A stretch of DNA of 64,000 bases from Cyanobacteria bacterium FACHB-502 (lineage in GTDB: Bacteria > Cyanobacteriota > Cyanobacteriia > Elainellales > Elainellaceae), in contig JACJNZ010000092.1 in the NCBI GenBank assembly GCA_014695325.1, positions 237,129 to 301,128 on the forward strand. The letters are read 5' to 3'. A program made the translations under genes and the position numbers. The notes under the pieces were generated by a model, which worked only from the letters and a program-made list of their open reading frames with translations, searched no databases and was not told the origin of the DNA. Of the stretch, positions 45,443 to 55,795 are shown one piece after another (the first letter of the stretch is position 1; each line of letters opens with the position of its first letter).

Positions 45443-46330
45443 TCAAAAGGCTTGAGCTGGGATCTCGGCAAGACTGCTCACATTGGCTAGTTCCATTCCA
45501 GGACAGGCACGCTTTAGCAGTCCGGTCAGCACTTTGCCTGGACCCACTTCGATCGCCTGATTAATTTCCAGGTCTGTAAACGCCAGGGAAATTTCGCGCC
45601 AGCGCACTGAGCCAGTCATCTGCCGCATTAGCCGATCCCTCAGCAGCGCAGCATCGGTGGCAGGGGTGGGGTCAACGTTCGACAGCACGGGAACCTGAGC
45701 GGATTGAAAGGCGATCGTCTCTAACACCTGATTAAATTCTGTTGCCGCGTCGCTCATTTGCGGCGAATGAAATGCCCCGCTGACGTTCAGCTTCACTGCT
45801 TTCTTGGACTTCACGTTTGCCATGATTGTCTCAACTGCTTCGGGAGTGCCGGAGATGACGACCTGGGCATCGCTGTTGTCGTTGGCAAGGACGACGCTAG
45901 GCGTTTGAGCAAGCTGTGCTTCAAGCTGAGCGCGATCGAACCCGATCAAAGCTGCCATCAGACCACCAGAAGCCTGTTCCATTAGCTCCGATCGCCGCTT
46001 TACTAATCGCAGTCCTGACTCAAAATCAAACACGCCTGCGGCATAGAGTGCGCTGTATTCACCCAGGCTATGTCCGGCAACAACATCTGGGGTGAGTCCC
46101 CGATCGCGCATCAAATCGGTGAGAACTGCCTCAATCACATACAGGCAAGGCTGGGTGTACAGCGTTTTGGAGAGCTTATCTTCTGCGCTCTGGCAAATTT
46201 CGGGCACAGACCAGCCAAGAATTTTCTCTGCCTGAACAAAGCGCGCTTTCGCAGACTCGATTTCGAGCAGATCGCTGCCCATGCCGCTAGCCTGGGAACC
46301 TTGTCCCGGAAACACCCATGCTGTTTTCAT
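45443..46330 (-). CDS. fabD: Malonyl-CoA:ACP transacylase
   Basis: 295 residues; moves malonyl from CoA to acyl carrier protein for fatty acid synthesis. The nucleophile is Ser88 in GHSLGEYSAL, with His188 in SGAFHSPQM. The oxyanion segment FPGQGSQASGMG is at the N-terminus. All catalytic residues are present. It lies 105 bases after fabH, likely in one operon. Confidence 0.95.
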   Translation of the reverse strand: MKTAWVFPGQGSQASGMGSDLLEIESAKARFVQAEKILGWSVPEICQSAEDKLSKTLYTQPCLYVIEAVLTDLMRDRGLTPDVVAGHSLGEYSALYAAGVFDFESGLRLVKRRSELMEQASGGLMAALIGFDRAQLEAQLAQTPSVVLANDNSDAQVVISGTPEAVETIMANVKSKKAVKLNVSGAFHSPQMSDAATEFNQVLETIAFQSAQVPVLSNVDPTPATDAALLRDRLMRQMTGSVRWREISLAFTDLEINQAIEVGPGKVLTGLLKRACPGMELANVSSLAEIPAQAF

Positions 46331-46435
46331 TGCAATTTGTCCGAGTTCTTGATCTAAATTTTTAGTGAATTGAGTGAATTGATCGATCGGGTTGATTGGT
46401 TCGACTTAAATTTCAGGGCAGTGATACAACAGTCG

Positions 46436-47440
46436 CTATTTGCCCCATTGAAAAATAGCTGCGCCCCAGGACATACCTGCCCCGAATCCGGCAGAGGCAA
46501 TTACGTCTCCGGGTTTCAAATGTTCTGCCCGCACCGCTTCATCCAGGGCGATCGGTATCGATGCCGCTGAGGTATTGCCGTATCGCGCCATGTTGCTGAT
46601 TACCTTTTCTTTAGGCAGCGCGAGCCGATCCGCTACAGCATCAAGAATGCGCTGGTTTGCCTGATGCAGCAGCAGCCAGTCGATTTGCTCCACGGTCAGG
46701 TTTGCCCGAAATAAGGCTTTCTCGATCACTTCCGGCACTTTTCGCACCGCAAAGCGATAGACTTCCTGCCCGTTCATTTGAATGGGTTGATAACTACCCT
46801 GTCCGATCGCCACATCATCAACTAATTCTCTTGGCTGTCCCTCATGGGCCAACGTCAGATAATTGCTCAGGCTGCCGTCGCTGCGAAGCTCAAATCCCAG
46901 GAGTCGATCGCCCACGCTCGAAGCCTGCATCACGACTGCGCCTGCCCCGTCTCCAAACAAAACGCAGGTGCGACGATCGCCCCAGTCTACCCAGCGCGAT
47001 AAGACATCTGCCCCGATCAGCAGCACGGTTTGATAAGCTCCAGTGCGAATATACTGGGCAGCAGTCACCATGCCGAAAACGAAACCGGAACAGGCTGCGG
47101 TCAGGTCAAAAGCTGCGGCTCGATGGGCACCGATCGCCATCTGAATTTGACTGGCACTGCCAAACAGATCGTCTGCTGTGGAAGTTGCCAGGATGATCAG
47201 ATCCACATCGGCAGCGGAGATGCCTGCCATGTTGAGGGCATTTTGAGCTGCCTGCGCTGCGAACTGCTTGAGCGATTCCCCCGGGGCTGCCAGATGCCGC
47301 TGATGAATTCCGGTACGGCTGGCAATCCACTCGTCCGAGGTTTCAACGACCCGGCTCATATTCTCGTTATCTAGAACTGCCTCCGGTGCAGCCGAGCCGC
47401 TTCCGGTGAAGGCAACCCCGATTCCTGATTGGTTTGACAT
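46436..47440 (-). CDS. fabH: Beta-ketoacyl-ACP synthase III
   Basis: 334 residues; condenses acetyl-CoA with malonyl-ACP to begin fatty acid chains. The triad is Cys117 (LTAACSGF), His259 (LLLHQANQRI) and Asn289 (ARYGNTSAA). Its ATG overlaps the plsX stop by one base (TAATG), with GAGGAA just upstream, so the two are translationally coupled. Confidence 0.96.
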   Translation of the reverse strand: MSNQSGIGVAFTGSGSAAPEAVLDNENMSRVVETSDEWIASRTGIHQRHLAAPGESLKQFAAQAAQNALNMAGISAADVDLIILATSTADDLFGSASQIQMAIGAHRAAAFDLTAACSGFVFGMVTAAQYIRTGAYQTVLLIGADVLSRWVDWGDRRTCVLFGDGAGAVVMQASSVGDRLLGFELRSDGSLSNYLTLAHEGQPRELVDDVAIGQGSYQPIQMNGQEVYRFAVRKVPEVIEKALFRANLTVEQIDWLLLHQANQRILDAVADRLALPKEKVISNMARYGNTSAASIPIALDEAVRAEHLKPGDVIASAGFGAGMSWGAAIFQWGK

Positions 47441-48474
47441 TATTCCTCGTTGGTGGCAGTTGCCTGGATTTTTTGATACTGCGATCGGATGCGATCGAGG
47501 ACATCATGATCCACCGCTTCTTTTGCCAGCCGGATCGCATTAAAAACTGACGGAGCCTGAGAGCTGCCATGACTGATAATGCAGATGCCATCCACGCCCA
47601 GCAGCAGTCCGCCACCGTGTTCTGCGTGGTCAACTCTTTGCTTGATCCGGCGCAGGTTGGGCTTCAGCAGCATCGCGCCCAAACGCCCCCGCCAGCCGCG
47701 CGGCAGTTCTTCCCGTAGAATTTGCAGCAGCACTTCTCCAACCGCCTCGGCAAATTTCAGCAGCACGTTGCCGACAAAGCCATCGCAGACAATCACATCA
47801 AACCGACCGGAAAGCACATCGCGCCCTTCAGCATTGCCCACAAACGAGAGGCTGGAATTCTTTTCTAATAATTCGTAGGTGCGGAGGGCCAGTTCATTGC
47901 CCTTGGAAGACTCTTCGCCGATGTTGAGTAAGCCGACCTTCGGCGCATCTACACCCAGTACGTACTGAGAATAGACATTTCCCATCACCGCAAACTGCTC
48001 CAGAAACTTCGGACGGCAATCTACGTTTGCGCCCACATCCAGAATCAGCACCGATTTATTCGCATCCATCGTGGGTAGGACAGTTCCAATGGCGGGGCGA
48101 TCGATGCCCCTGATTCGACCCAGGCGCAGCAGAGCTGCTGCCATTGCCGCCCCCGAATGACCTGCCGAAACGACCGCATCGGCCCGTCCCTGCTTTACCA
48201 AATCCATTGCAACGTTGATAGATGCTTTGGGCTTGCGTCGCAGACCGCTCAACGGCTCCTCATGCATCTCGATGATGCCCTCAGCCGGAACAATCTCCAG
48301 CTGAAGCGAAGTGTTGTGCTGCTTCATCACAGCTTTGATTTGCTCAGGGTCGCCCACCAAAAGGACTTCTACCCCTAGCTCTGCCTGTGCTCGTAATGCG
48401 CCCGCTACGATTTCGCCTGGGGCAAAATCCCCTCCCATCGCGTCCACTGCGATCCGTGCCTGAGTCGATCCCAT
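47440..48474 (-). CDS. plsX: Phosphate acyltransferase PlsX
   Basis: 344 residues; converts acyl-ACP to acyl phosphate for PlsY in phospholipid synthesis. The start IAVDAMGGDFAPGEIVAGAL is the family hallmark, followed by HSGAAMAAALLRLGRIRGID and VCDGFVGNVLLKFAE. First gene of plsX-fabH-fabD-plsC-DUF2288, an arrangement common in cyanobacteria and other bacteria. Confidence 0.96.
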   Translation of the reverse strand: MGSTQARIAVDAMGGDFAPGEIVAGALRAQAELGVEVLLVGDPEQIKAVMKQHNTSLQLEIVPAEGIIEMHEEPLSGLRRKPKASINVAMDLVKQGRADAVVSAGHSGAAMAAALLRLGRIRGIDRPAIGTVLPTMDANKSVLILDVGANVDCRPKFLEQFAVMGNVYSQYVLGVDAPKVGLLNIGEESSKGNELALRTYELLEKNSSLSFVGNAEGRDVLSGRFDVIVCDGFVGNVLLKFAEAVGEVLLQILREELPRGWRGRLGAMLLKPNLRRIKQRVDHAEHGGGLLLGVDGICIISHGSSQAPSVFNAIRLAKEAVDHDVLDRIRSQYQKIQATATNEE

Positions 48475-48721
48475 TGATCAAAGTGATAGAAACCTCACAA
48501 ATTTTATCAGATGAAATCTACTCCTTAACGCAGAGATTTAGCAGAGATCTCACGGAGAGAAGCTCAAATTTTCATGCTCTGTACTGTTGGATGAGCGAAA
48601 CTCTTGTGTTTTATAAGCGTGCCTTCTGGGTTTACCTTCTGGAGTCACTATCTTACCGGTGCCCGAACCCGGACGGGCAAGAGGCTCATCCTACCAAAAA
48701 ATTGGAGCTGCACACTGCGGA

Positions 48722-49453
48722 TTACTCCGTTTCTCCGGGTGGTACAATCCGCTGAAACAGATAGCCCGTGCCGCGAGCGGTCAGAATTAGCTCCGGGTTG
48801 CTGGGGTCATCTTCGAGCTTGGCGCGCAGGCGGGAGATATGCACATCCACCACTCGCGTATCGACGTGACGCTCTGGCGTATAACCCCAGACTTCCTGCA
48901 AGATTTCAGCGCGAGAAAATGGCTCACCTGATCGCCCCACCAGCAGTTCGAGCAGGCTAAATTCCATACCCGTGAGCCGAATGCGCTCATCGCCTTTGTA
49001 GACCTGGCGTTTATTGGTATCGATGCGAATGTTGTTGATTTGAATGACACCAGAGCTGGGAATGCCGGACGTGCCCGTTTTTTCAACGCGACGCAGCACC
49101 GATCGAATTCGGGCTTCCAGTTCTTTGGGGGAGAAAGGTTTTACGACATAATCATCTGCGCCAAGCTCTAAGCCTGTGATGCGATCGGCAACGTCTCCTA
49201 GCGCAGTCAACATAATAATCGGCACGTCAGACTCTTTGCGAAGCTCCTGACAAACGCCATAGCCGTCGAGCTTGGGCATCATCACATCTAGCACGACCAG
49301 ATCGGGGTCTGCATTGCGAAATGTTTCGAGGGCTTCTTCACCGTCGGCTGCCGTGACGACATCGTAGCCAATCATCGAAAGGCGAGTTTCGAGAATGCGG
49401 CGGATACTGGCTTCATCATCGACCACCAGGATTTTTTCTTTATGGCTTTCCAA
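48722..49453 (-). CDS. rpaB: Response regulator RpaB (OmpR family)
   Basis: 243 residues from a TTG at 49453. The receiver domain has DDE and the phosphorylated Asp in VVLDVMMPKLDGYG; LETRLSMIGYDVVTAADGEE and LGDVADRITGLELGADDYVV match RpaB/Ycf27 closely. The C-terminal winged helix contains RHVDTRVVDVHISRLRAKL. RpaB, with kinase NblS, controls high-light and other stress genes by binding HLR1 sites and is essential in model species. A GTG at 49465 is in frame, but AAGGAG directly abuts it, so the TTG 12 bases later is better spaced and gives the usual ESHKEKILVVDD start. Confidence 0.93.
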   Translation of the reverse strand: MESHKEKILVVDDEASIRRILETRLSMIGYDVVTAADGEEALETFRNADPDLVVLDVMMPKLDGYGVCQELRKESDVPIIMLTALGDVADRITGLELGADDYVVKPFSPKELEARIRSVLRRVEKTGTSGIPSSGVIQINNIRIDTNKRQVYKGDERIRLTGMEFSLLELLVGRSGEPFSRAEILQEVWGYTPERHVDTRVVDVHISRLRAKLEDDPSNPELILTARGTGYLFQRIVPPGETE

Positions 49454-49640
49454 CTGACTTAACACTCCTTGAAGCGTGTTTTTATCAATAAATTTTTGTC
49501 ACTTTATCATTAAGATATTAGCTCACTTAATTCAACAGAGAGACCTTCATCTCCCATTGTTCTAACATTTCACTCTTTCTTAAGAGTCATTTCGCTTCTG
49601 AAGATTCTTTAAGCACTCTCAAATTATTTTCTCTCCAAGA

Positions 49641-51116
49641 ATGCCTAAACCCAAAAAGCTCTATGTCTGTAATGCCTGCGGTGGAGAATCGCTGCAACAT
49701 TTTGGCAGATGTCCGAACTGCGGCGAGTGGGACACCCTAGTTGAACAGGTGGTTGCCGCGCCTGCCGCGATTAACCGACGCGCTACCGCAGTTGCTGCCC
49801 GCAATGGTAGCCGATCGAAAACAGATGCTCCTCAAGCCGTTGCCTCGCTGACTTTTGCCCAAATTCATGACCATCCCCGATCGCGTATTTCCTCGGGCTA
49901 TGGGGAACTCGATCGCGTGTTGGGCGGTGGCATTGTCCCCGGTTCGCTGGTTTTGATTGGTGGCGACCCTGGCATCGGGAAATCAACCCTGCTATTACAA
50001 GTTGCAAATCAGCTTGCTCAACGGCATCGAACCCTCTACGTCTGTGCGGAGGAATCTGGGCAGCAGGTGAAACTTCGATCGCAGCGATTGGGAATTGGGC
50101 TGGCTGAACTCGCCGAAGATGCCCAACCCATTCATCCAAAGCTGCTGGTGGATGATTCGCCCCGGTCTGAGGATGCCGACCTTTACCTGCTGCCCGAGAT
50201 CGATATGCAATCGATCGTGCGTGAACTGGAATCGCTCCGTCCTCAGGTTGCCATTATCGACAGTATCCAGGCAATCTACGATACGGAAATTGCATCCGCT
50301 CCGGGCTCGGTGTCTCAGGTGCGGGAGTGTACCTCGGCACTGATGCAGGTTGCCAAGCGCGACCACATTACGCTGTTCATTGTCGGGCACGTCACGAAAG
50401 AAGGCGCGATCGCCGGACCGAAAGTGCTGGAACACCTGGTGGATACAGTGCTGTACTTTGAAGGCGATCGATTTGCCAGCCATCGTCTCTTGCGATCGGT
50501 AAAAAACCGCTTTGGCGCGACCCATGAACTGGGCGTGTTTGAAATGGCAGACCGTGGCTTAGAAGAAGTCCGCAATCCGTCGGAGCTGTTTTTGGGCAAC
50601 CGGGATGAGCAGTCTCCGGGCACGGCGACGATCGTGGCTTGCGAAGGAACCCGTCCGCTCGTGGTGGAGCTTCAGGCGTTGGTCAGCCCGACAAGCTATA
50701 CCTCACCGAGGCGATCGACGACGGGGCTGGAATACAACCGTTTGCTGCAAATTCTGGCGGTGCTGGAAAAGCGCGTTGGTATTCCCTTGTCGAAGCTGGA
50801 TGCGTACGTTGCGTCATCGGGGGGTCTGAACGTGGCGGAACCCGCTGCCGATCTGGGCGTAGCAGTGGCGATTGCGGCCAGCTTCCGCGATCGAGTGGTT
50901 GACCCGGAAACGGTGGTAATTGGGGAAGTTGGACTAGGCGGACAGATTCGTCCTGTCTCCCAGATGGAACCGCGTTTGAAGGAAGCGGCAAAGCTGGGCT
51001 TTAAGCGGGCGATTATTCCGTCGAGCCACGGTATCTCGATCCCTGGAATGGAGATCGTGTCCGTATCTAGAGTGGTAGATGCGATTACTGCGGCACTGGT
51101 AGGGTCAAAATCATAA
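49641..51116 (+). CDS. radA: DNA repair protein RadA/Sms
   Basis: 491 residues. A four-cysteine zinc finger (Cys10, Cys13, Cys24, Cys27) leads; the RecA-like ATPase has Walker A GGDPGIGKST (107-116) and the RadA-specific KNRFG motif (about 291-295). The C-terminal Lon-protease-like domain contains DLGVAVAIAASFRDR but lacks protease function in this family. RadA drives branch migration of recombination intermediates. Divergent from rpaB. Confidence 0.95.
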   Translation: MPKPKKLYVCNACGGESLQHFGRCPNCGEWDTLVEQVVAAPAAINRRATAVAARNGSRSKTDAPQAVASLTFAQIHDHPRSRISSGYGELDRVLGGGIVPGSLVLIGGDPGIGKSTLLLQVANQLAQRHRTLYVCAEESGQQVKLRSQRLGIGLAELAEDAQPIHPKLLVDDSPRSEDADLYLLPEIDMQSIVRELESLRPQVAIIDSIQAIYDTEIASAPGSVSQVRECTSALMQVAKRDHITLFIVGHVTKEGAIAGPKVLEHLVDTVLYFEGDRFASHRLLRSVKNRFGATHELGVFEMADRGLEEVRNPSELFLGNRDEQSPGTATIVACEGTRPLVVELQALVSPTSYTSPRRSTTGLEYNRLLQILAVLEKRVGIPLSKLDAYVASSGGLNVAEPAADLGVAVAIAASFRDRVVDPETVVIGEVGLGGQIRPVSQMEPRLKEAAKLGFKRAIIPSSHGISIPGMEIVSVSRVVDAITAALVGSKS

Positions 51117-51244
51117 AAAGTTGCACAATTTCTGCCTGAACTGTGATCCAATTTTGTGATCTGTGAGTAAGCTGATCATCCAGACCGATCGCAAATGTCG
51201 ATTGAGTTCGATCAGTTCATGGTGCGTTCAGGCGGAGTGTCGGT

Positions 51245-53326
51245 GTGAGGAATGTTTCCCAGTCTCAGTTCAATTTGCCCCCCATTCTAAAACCTCGGTT
51301 GGATGGGTCTGGCCAGGGCAGGCGATCGGTCGAACTGCCTCCAGTGCAGCAGGCGCAGCCCCTCCCTGAGCCGAATCACCCCCTACAGCCTTCAGAAGCG
51401 GTTCAGCCGCCACCCGCAAAGTCAACGGTGGGGAAAGTCGGGAAGCGGCAATCAAAATCAAAGCCCAAGCTAAAGTTCAATCTCAAATTCAATCTCAAAA
51501 CAGACTTACTCAACCCAGCAGCAGCCCAGCTCAAACGGCTACCTCAACCAAAACTCACCGTTCCTGCGGTCAAACTGCCTGCGATTCCCCTGCCCCCGAT
51601 GCCCGCTTTCCTGAAGACCCAGCCGAAACCGTGGGAGTGGTCGATCGTCTGGCTCTGGGCACTGGGTGCGTTCGGTGGCTTGGGCATTGTTGCTTTTGCC
51701 TGGATGGCAAGTCTGCCTCCCTTGCCCGAATGCCGTTCCATAGCCCGGACTTCGCCCGGAAACCTGCGGCTGTACTGCGCTCAGGAAAAGGCGCGATCGG
51801 GTCAGCTTCCAGATCTCCTGGCAGCAATGGCACTAATCAACGGCTGGTCAGAGCAGGAACCTTTGTACGATGAGGTGCAGCGATCGATTTCGGATTGGTC
51901 AACACTGGTGCTGATTGCGGCTCGCGATCAAATGGCGCAAAACGACTTGAAGGGTGCGATTGATACGGCAAACCAGATTCCAGCATCGAGCGCGGTGTAT
52001 CCCGAAGCGCAGGAAACGATCGCCCACTGGGAACAGCAGTGGCAAAAGGGAGAGCAGATTTATGCCGCCGCTCAAGCCGCAATGCAGGCAAAAAATTGGA
52101 CAGAGGCATCTGATTGGATTGCGACGCTGAATGAGCTTCAGCAAGACTACTGGCGGGTGACTCAAGCCGATCGTTTGGCGCAGCAAATTCAGGCAGAAAA
52201 GCAGGGCTGGCAGGCACTCAACAAAGCGCGAAAAGTGGCGCAAAGCCGATCGATTTCGGATTTAGCAGGGGCGATCGGGCTGGTGAAAGACATTGTGCCC
52301 CAAACCTATGCCTGGCAAGCAGCGCAGGCAGATCTTGAACAATGGGGGCGATCGCTGCTTGATCTGGCAATGCGTCAGTGGCAGCAGGGCGATCTGAATG
52401 GGGCGATCGTTGCCGTTCAGCAGGTTCCCTTGAATGTGCCGCTGCCGTCCGAAGTGCAGGATTTAGTCAAGTTCAGCCATGCGGAGAAGCAGGTAGCTCA
52501 GGTCAATGAAGACTCCTCCTGGCAGCAGATCTGGAGCCTGATCGAAGGCATCTCGGCAATGAGTCAAATTTCTACTTCGAGTCCGCTCTATCCGCAGGCG
52601 CAGGCAAGGCAGCAAACCTGGGAAAAACAGTTTCAAGACGGTGTTCAGCTTCAGTGGGCAACCTTGGGAGCACAGCTAGGGCAGCAATCGACGTTGAATT
52701 GGGCGATCGAGCAAACGAAACCGATCGTTGGTCGAAGTTCGATGACGAACGAGGGGCAAAATTTGATCGCTCAGTGGCAAAAGCAAATTCAAATTATCGA
52801 AGATCAGCCCATTCTGAATGCAGCAGAGACGGTCGCCGCCCGAAACACGATTCCCGACTTGCAACAGGCGATCGCTCACCTGCGACAAATTCCGTCCGAT
52901 CGGGCAACCTGGAGCGAAACTCAGCGTCTAACGTCTCAATGGCAGCAGCAGATCCAACTGCTTGAAGATCAGCCGATTTGGAACGAGGCGCAAACTCTGG
53001 CAAAGCGGGAACAATACACCGAAGCCATTGCCCTTGTTGGGAAGATTGGCAGCAGCCGTGCCCTGTATCCCCAGGTGCAACAGGCGATCGAAACCTGGAA
53101 GATGGCGATTCGCAGCGCAGAAATGGCAGCCGATCGTATAATCCTGAATCGGGCAAAAGCGTTTGCAGCGAAAGGGGATTTGACCGGAGCAATTGCAACC
53201 GCAGCTGAAATCCAGCCGGGTCGGGATTTGTATCTCGAAGCGCAGGGGACGATCGGGCAATGGCTGAAGCAGCGAGATGGTGATGCGTTTAGCAGCGATG
53301 CAGACGAAGCGGATGATTTGTTTTAG
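51245..53326 (+). CDS. Single-helix membrane protein with helical repeats (paralog 1)
   Basis: 693 residues from a GTG at 51245 with GGAG upstream. The N-terminal 130 residues are Pro/Gln/Lys-rich and contain a small internal repeat (KFNLKFNLK). One helix (about 133-155) follows, then a large region of degenerate helical repeats. These read like QIQ(I/L)(I/L)EDQPI(L/W)NxA..LA....Y...QxxxxxW and recur every 50-60 residues, similar to TPR. Cys163 and Cys178 after the helix are conserved with the next gene. Function unknown; similar proteins are labelled loosely as chromosome-segregation-like in cyanobacteria. Confidence 0.75.
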   Translation: MRNVSQSQFNLPPILKPRLDGSGQGRRSVELPPVQQAQPLPEPNHPLQPSEAVQPPPAKSTVGKVGKRQSKSKPKLKFNLKFNLKTDLLNPAAAQLKRLPQPKLTVPAVKLPAIPLPPMPAFLKTQPKPWEWSIVWLWALGAFGGLGIVAFAWMASLPPLPECRSIARTSPGNLRLYCAQEKARSGQLPDLLAAMALINGWSEQEPLYDEVQRSISDWSTLVLIAARDQMAQNDLKGAIDTANQIPASSAVYPEAQETIAHWEQQWQKGEQIYAAAQAAMQAKNWTEASDWIATLNELQQDYWRVTQADRLAQQIQAEKQGWQALNKARKVAQSRSISDLAGAIGLVKDIVPQTYAWQAAQADLEQWGRSLLDLAMRQWQQGDLNGAIVAVQQVPLNVPLPSEVQDLVKFSHAEKQVAQVNEDSSWQQIWSLIEGISAMSQISTSSPLYPQAQARQQTWEKQFQDGVQLQWATLGAQLGQQSTLNWAIEQTKPIVGRSSMTNEGQNLIAQWQKQIQIIEDQPILNAAETVAARNTIPDLQQAIAHLRQIPSDRATWSETQRLTSQWQQQIQLLEDQPIWNEAQTLAKREQYTEAIALVGKIGSSRALYPQVQQAIETWKMAIRSAEMAADRIILNRAKAFAAKGDLTGAIATAAEIQPGRDLYLEAQGTIGQWLKQRDGDAFSSDADEADDLF

Positions 53327-53541
53327 GCAGCTCTTCGCCCTTCCTCTGTCAAAAGATAGGTTAGCGATCGAGGGGCGATCGGTTTACTATTCGGTAGACA
53401 GATTCAATAAAAGGTTTTGATAGCTGTACCTTTGCTACGGTTAGAGTCACGCTTGATTCAAAACAAATTCGTTTTCTTCAGTTGGTGTCGCTGTTCAAAA
53501 ATTAACCTGACAGATGCTCTGAAGGGGTGTATGAAGGCGAT

Positions 53542-55698
53542 ATGGTGAAAAATCCGTTTTGGGATCGTTTGGAGAAAAAAAGAACACCGCCTGTTCTGCG
53601 AAGCTTCTTTGCAGCGCGACAGAATACTCCGGCAGATTTGTCTCCGGCTGAGGGAGTTGCAGAGCCGGACAGCTCACCGATGGAAGGCTCGACCGCAAGA
53701 GCTGGTTCTGTTCCGGGCTGGCGATGGTCGTTGACCTGGCTGGTTGTGCTGGCGATCTTTTGCGGCATGGGAACTTCGGCGTTTATCTGGCTGGTGATGC
53801 TGCCGCCGCCTGTTGAATGCAAGCAGATGTCTGACCAGAGTACAGATATGGAGCGGCTTTACTGTGCTCAAGAAGCAGCGCGATCGGGCGAATTAAAAGA
53901 TTTGGTCGCAGGAATCGAGACGCTGAATCAATGGTCTTCTGATCATCCGCTTCACGGACAAGCCCAGGATTTAATTGCCACGTGGTCTGGGCAGCTTCTC
54001 GAAATCGCCCGCGCCAAGGTCAAGCAAAATGATCTCAAAGGCGCACTGGCTGCCGTTCAGAAAATTCCGAAAACGACGCCTGTTTACGCAGAGGCACAAA
54101 AATCGGTGGCGATCTGGCAAAAATACGCGCAGCAGGCAGCCGTGATGTATGCCAAAGCCCAAACCGCGCTCAAGCAGCAGCAATGGGATATTGTTGCCGA
54201 ACAGATTCTCGCTCTGTCTGATTTTGAGCAAACCTACTGGCAGCTTGAGAAAGGCTCAACGGCTCTGAGTCAACAGCTTGGAGCAGAAAAACAGGCACGC
54301 CAAACGCTTTCCCAGGCACGCAGACTGGCTGCCAATCCCGATTCGCTTCAACTTGGAGTAGCGATCGCCACCGCTTCCCAAATTTCGGGCGGAACCTATG
54401 CGGCTGAAGAAGCCAGTCCTTTGCTGAAACAGTGGAGCCAAAAGCTGCTGACGCTGGCAAACCAGAAATGGCAGCAGGGCAACCCGCAGGCAGCAGTCGA
54501 TCTGCTTCGCTCGGTTCCCGCAACCGTCAAACTGCCAGAAGTGCAGGATCTCGTCCGATTCGCGCAGGCATATCAGCTTGCGATCGGCGGGGCAACCTCG
54601 AAATGGATGCCGTCGCTAGAGCAGCTCTATCGCTTGATGGAAGCGATCGGCGCACTCAAGCAAATTCCCTCTGGCAGTCCGTTTTATGCCCAGGCCCAAA
54701 GCCTCCAGAAAAACTGGCAGGCACAGCTTCAGGATTTGACTCAGCTTCAATTCGCCTACATGACGGCAGAAGTGGGACAGCACAATAGTTTGCAGTGGGC
54801 GATCGCTCAGGCAAGTCAGATTCCCCCCAAAAATCCGCGCCGTCTCCTGGCACAAACGCTGGTTTCTCACTGGCAGAAAGAATCAGAGCGGATCGAAGAC
54901 CAGCCAATTCTCGAGCGCGCCCTGGCACTGGCAAAACCGGGAGATAGCCGATCGCTAAAAAATGCAATTGAGCAAGCCCGACGAGTCCAGCCCAGACGCT
55001 CACTACGGCTCCAGGCGCAAACCCTGATTGCCTCCTGGCAGGATCAGATCGAACGGATCGAAGATCAGCCGCTGCTCGACCAGGCGTGGCTACTGGCGGA
55101 AAATGGCGACCTCGACACCGCAATTACCGTGGTGAAGAAGGTGGCTCCCGGACGAGTACTTTATCGTGAGGCACAATCCCTGGTCGATCGCTGGAACACC
55201 GAACTCATCGTTCGAGCGCAAATTGCCGCCGATCGTCCCATTCTCGATCGAGCGCGATCGCTGGCAGCAAATGGCGACCTGTCCACTGCAATCAGCGTGG
55301 CAAGCCAGATCGACCCTGGACGTGCCCTATACGGCGAGGCGCAAAGTGCGATCGGAGGCTGGCAGTCAGAACGCGATCGGCTTTGGAACCCCCAGCCTGA
55401 TGTTTCTGACGATTACAGTGAGCCATTGCCCGACGATTCCGAATACAGTCCTGCACCGGACAGCCAGTGGAGTCCCTCGCCGGAACCATTTTCAAATTCT
55501 ACTGATCCGGCAACCGGAGGACTGCCCTCGGCGATCGAAACTGTGCCCGCTCCAGAATCCTCGCCAGTGGTTGTTGAAACCGAGCCCGGCCCGCCACCCC
55601 CGCCAGAGGCGATCGAACCAGCCCCCGCCCCTCAGGCAGAGCCATCCTCCGAAGAGCCTCCGTTTGACGGCTACTACGACAATCGCTACAACAACTAG
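53542..55698 (+). CDS. Single-helix membrane protein with helical repeats (paralog 2)
   Basis: 718 residues from the ATG at 53542 (GAAGG upstream); a GTG 15 bases earlier is in frame. The layout copies the previous gene: short cytoplasmic tail, one helix (about 62-86), then PPPVECKQ and LYCAQEAARSGELKDL, with the same two cysteines (93, 108), then helical repeats containing IEDQPILERA and IEDQPLLDQA. It has an extra C-terminal tail of about 110 residues rich in Pro, Glu and Ser, ending FDGYYDNRYNN. The pair looks like an old tandem duplication. Function unknown. Confidence 0.75.
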   Translation: MVKNPFWDRLEKKRTPPVLRSFFAARQNTPADLSPAEGVAEPDSSPMEGSTARAGSVPGWRWSLTWLVVLAIFCGMGTSAFIWLVMLPPPVECKQMSDQSTDMERLYCAQEAARSGELKDLVAGIETLNQWSSDHPLHGQAQDLIATWSGQLLEIARAKVKQNDLKGALAAVQKIPKTTPVYAEAQKSVAIWQKYAQQAAVMYAKAQTALKQQQWDIVAEQILALSDFEQTYWQLEKGSTALSQQLGAEKQARQTLSQARRLAANPDSLQLGVAIATASQISGGTYAAEEASPLLKQWSQKLLTLANQKWQQGNPQAAVDLLRSVPATVKLPEVQDLVRFAQAYQLAIGGATSKWMPSLEQLYRLMEAIGALKQIPSGSPFYAQAQSLQKNWQAQLQDLTQLQFAYMTAEVGQHNSLQWAIAQASQIPPKNPRRLLAQTLVSHWQKESERIEDQPILERALALAKPGDSRSLKNAIEQARRVQPRRSLRLQAQTLIASWQDQIERIEDQPLLDQAWLLAENGDLDTAITVVKKVAPGRVLYREAQSLVDRWNTELIVRAQIAADRPILDRARSLAANGDLSTAISVASQIDPGRALYGEAQSAIGGWQSERDRLWNPQPDVSDDYSEPLPDDSEYSPAPDSQWSPSPEPFSNSTDPATGGLPSAIETVPAPESSPVVVETEPGPPPPPEAIEPAPAPQAEPSSEEPPFDGYYDNRYNN

Positions 55699-55795
55699 GG
55701 CTAGTCATGATTAGAATTACTCACCCCTAGACTATATCTCGCACCCTAGTTCTGGTATGGTGTGTCCCATAATTCTTGTGTGACGTTGTGCCTTC

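Noticed and set aside
48643..48705. tRNA-like segment with GTGCCCG...CGGGCA and a T-loop-like GGTTCGG
   Set aside because: No 7-bp acceptor stem or standard D arm can be built on either strand. It is at best a hairpin between plsX and rpaB.
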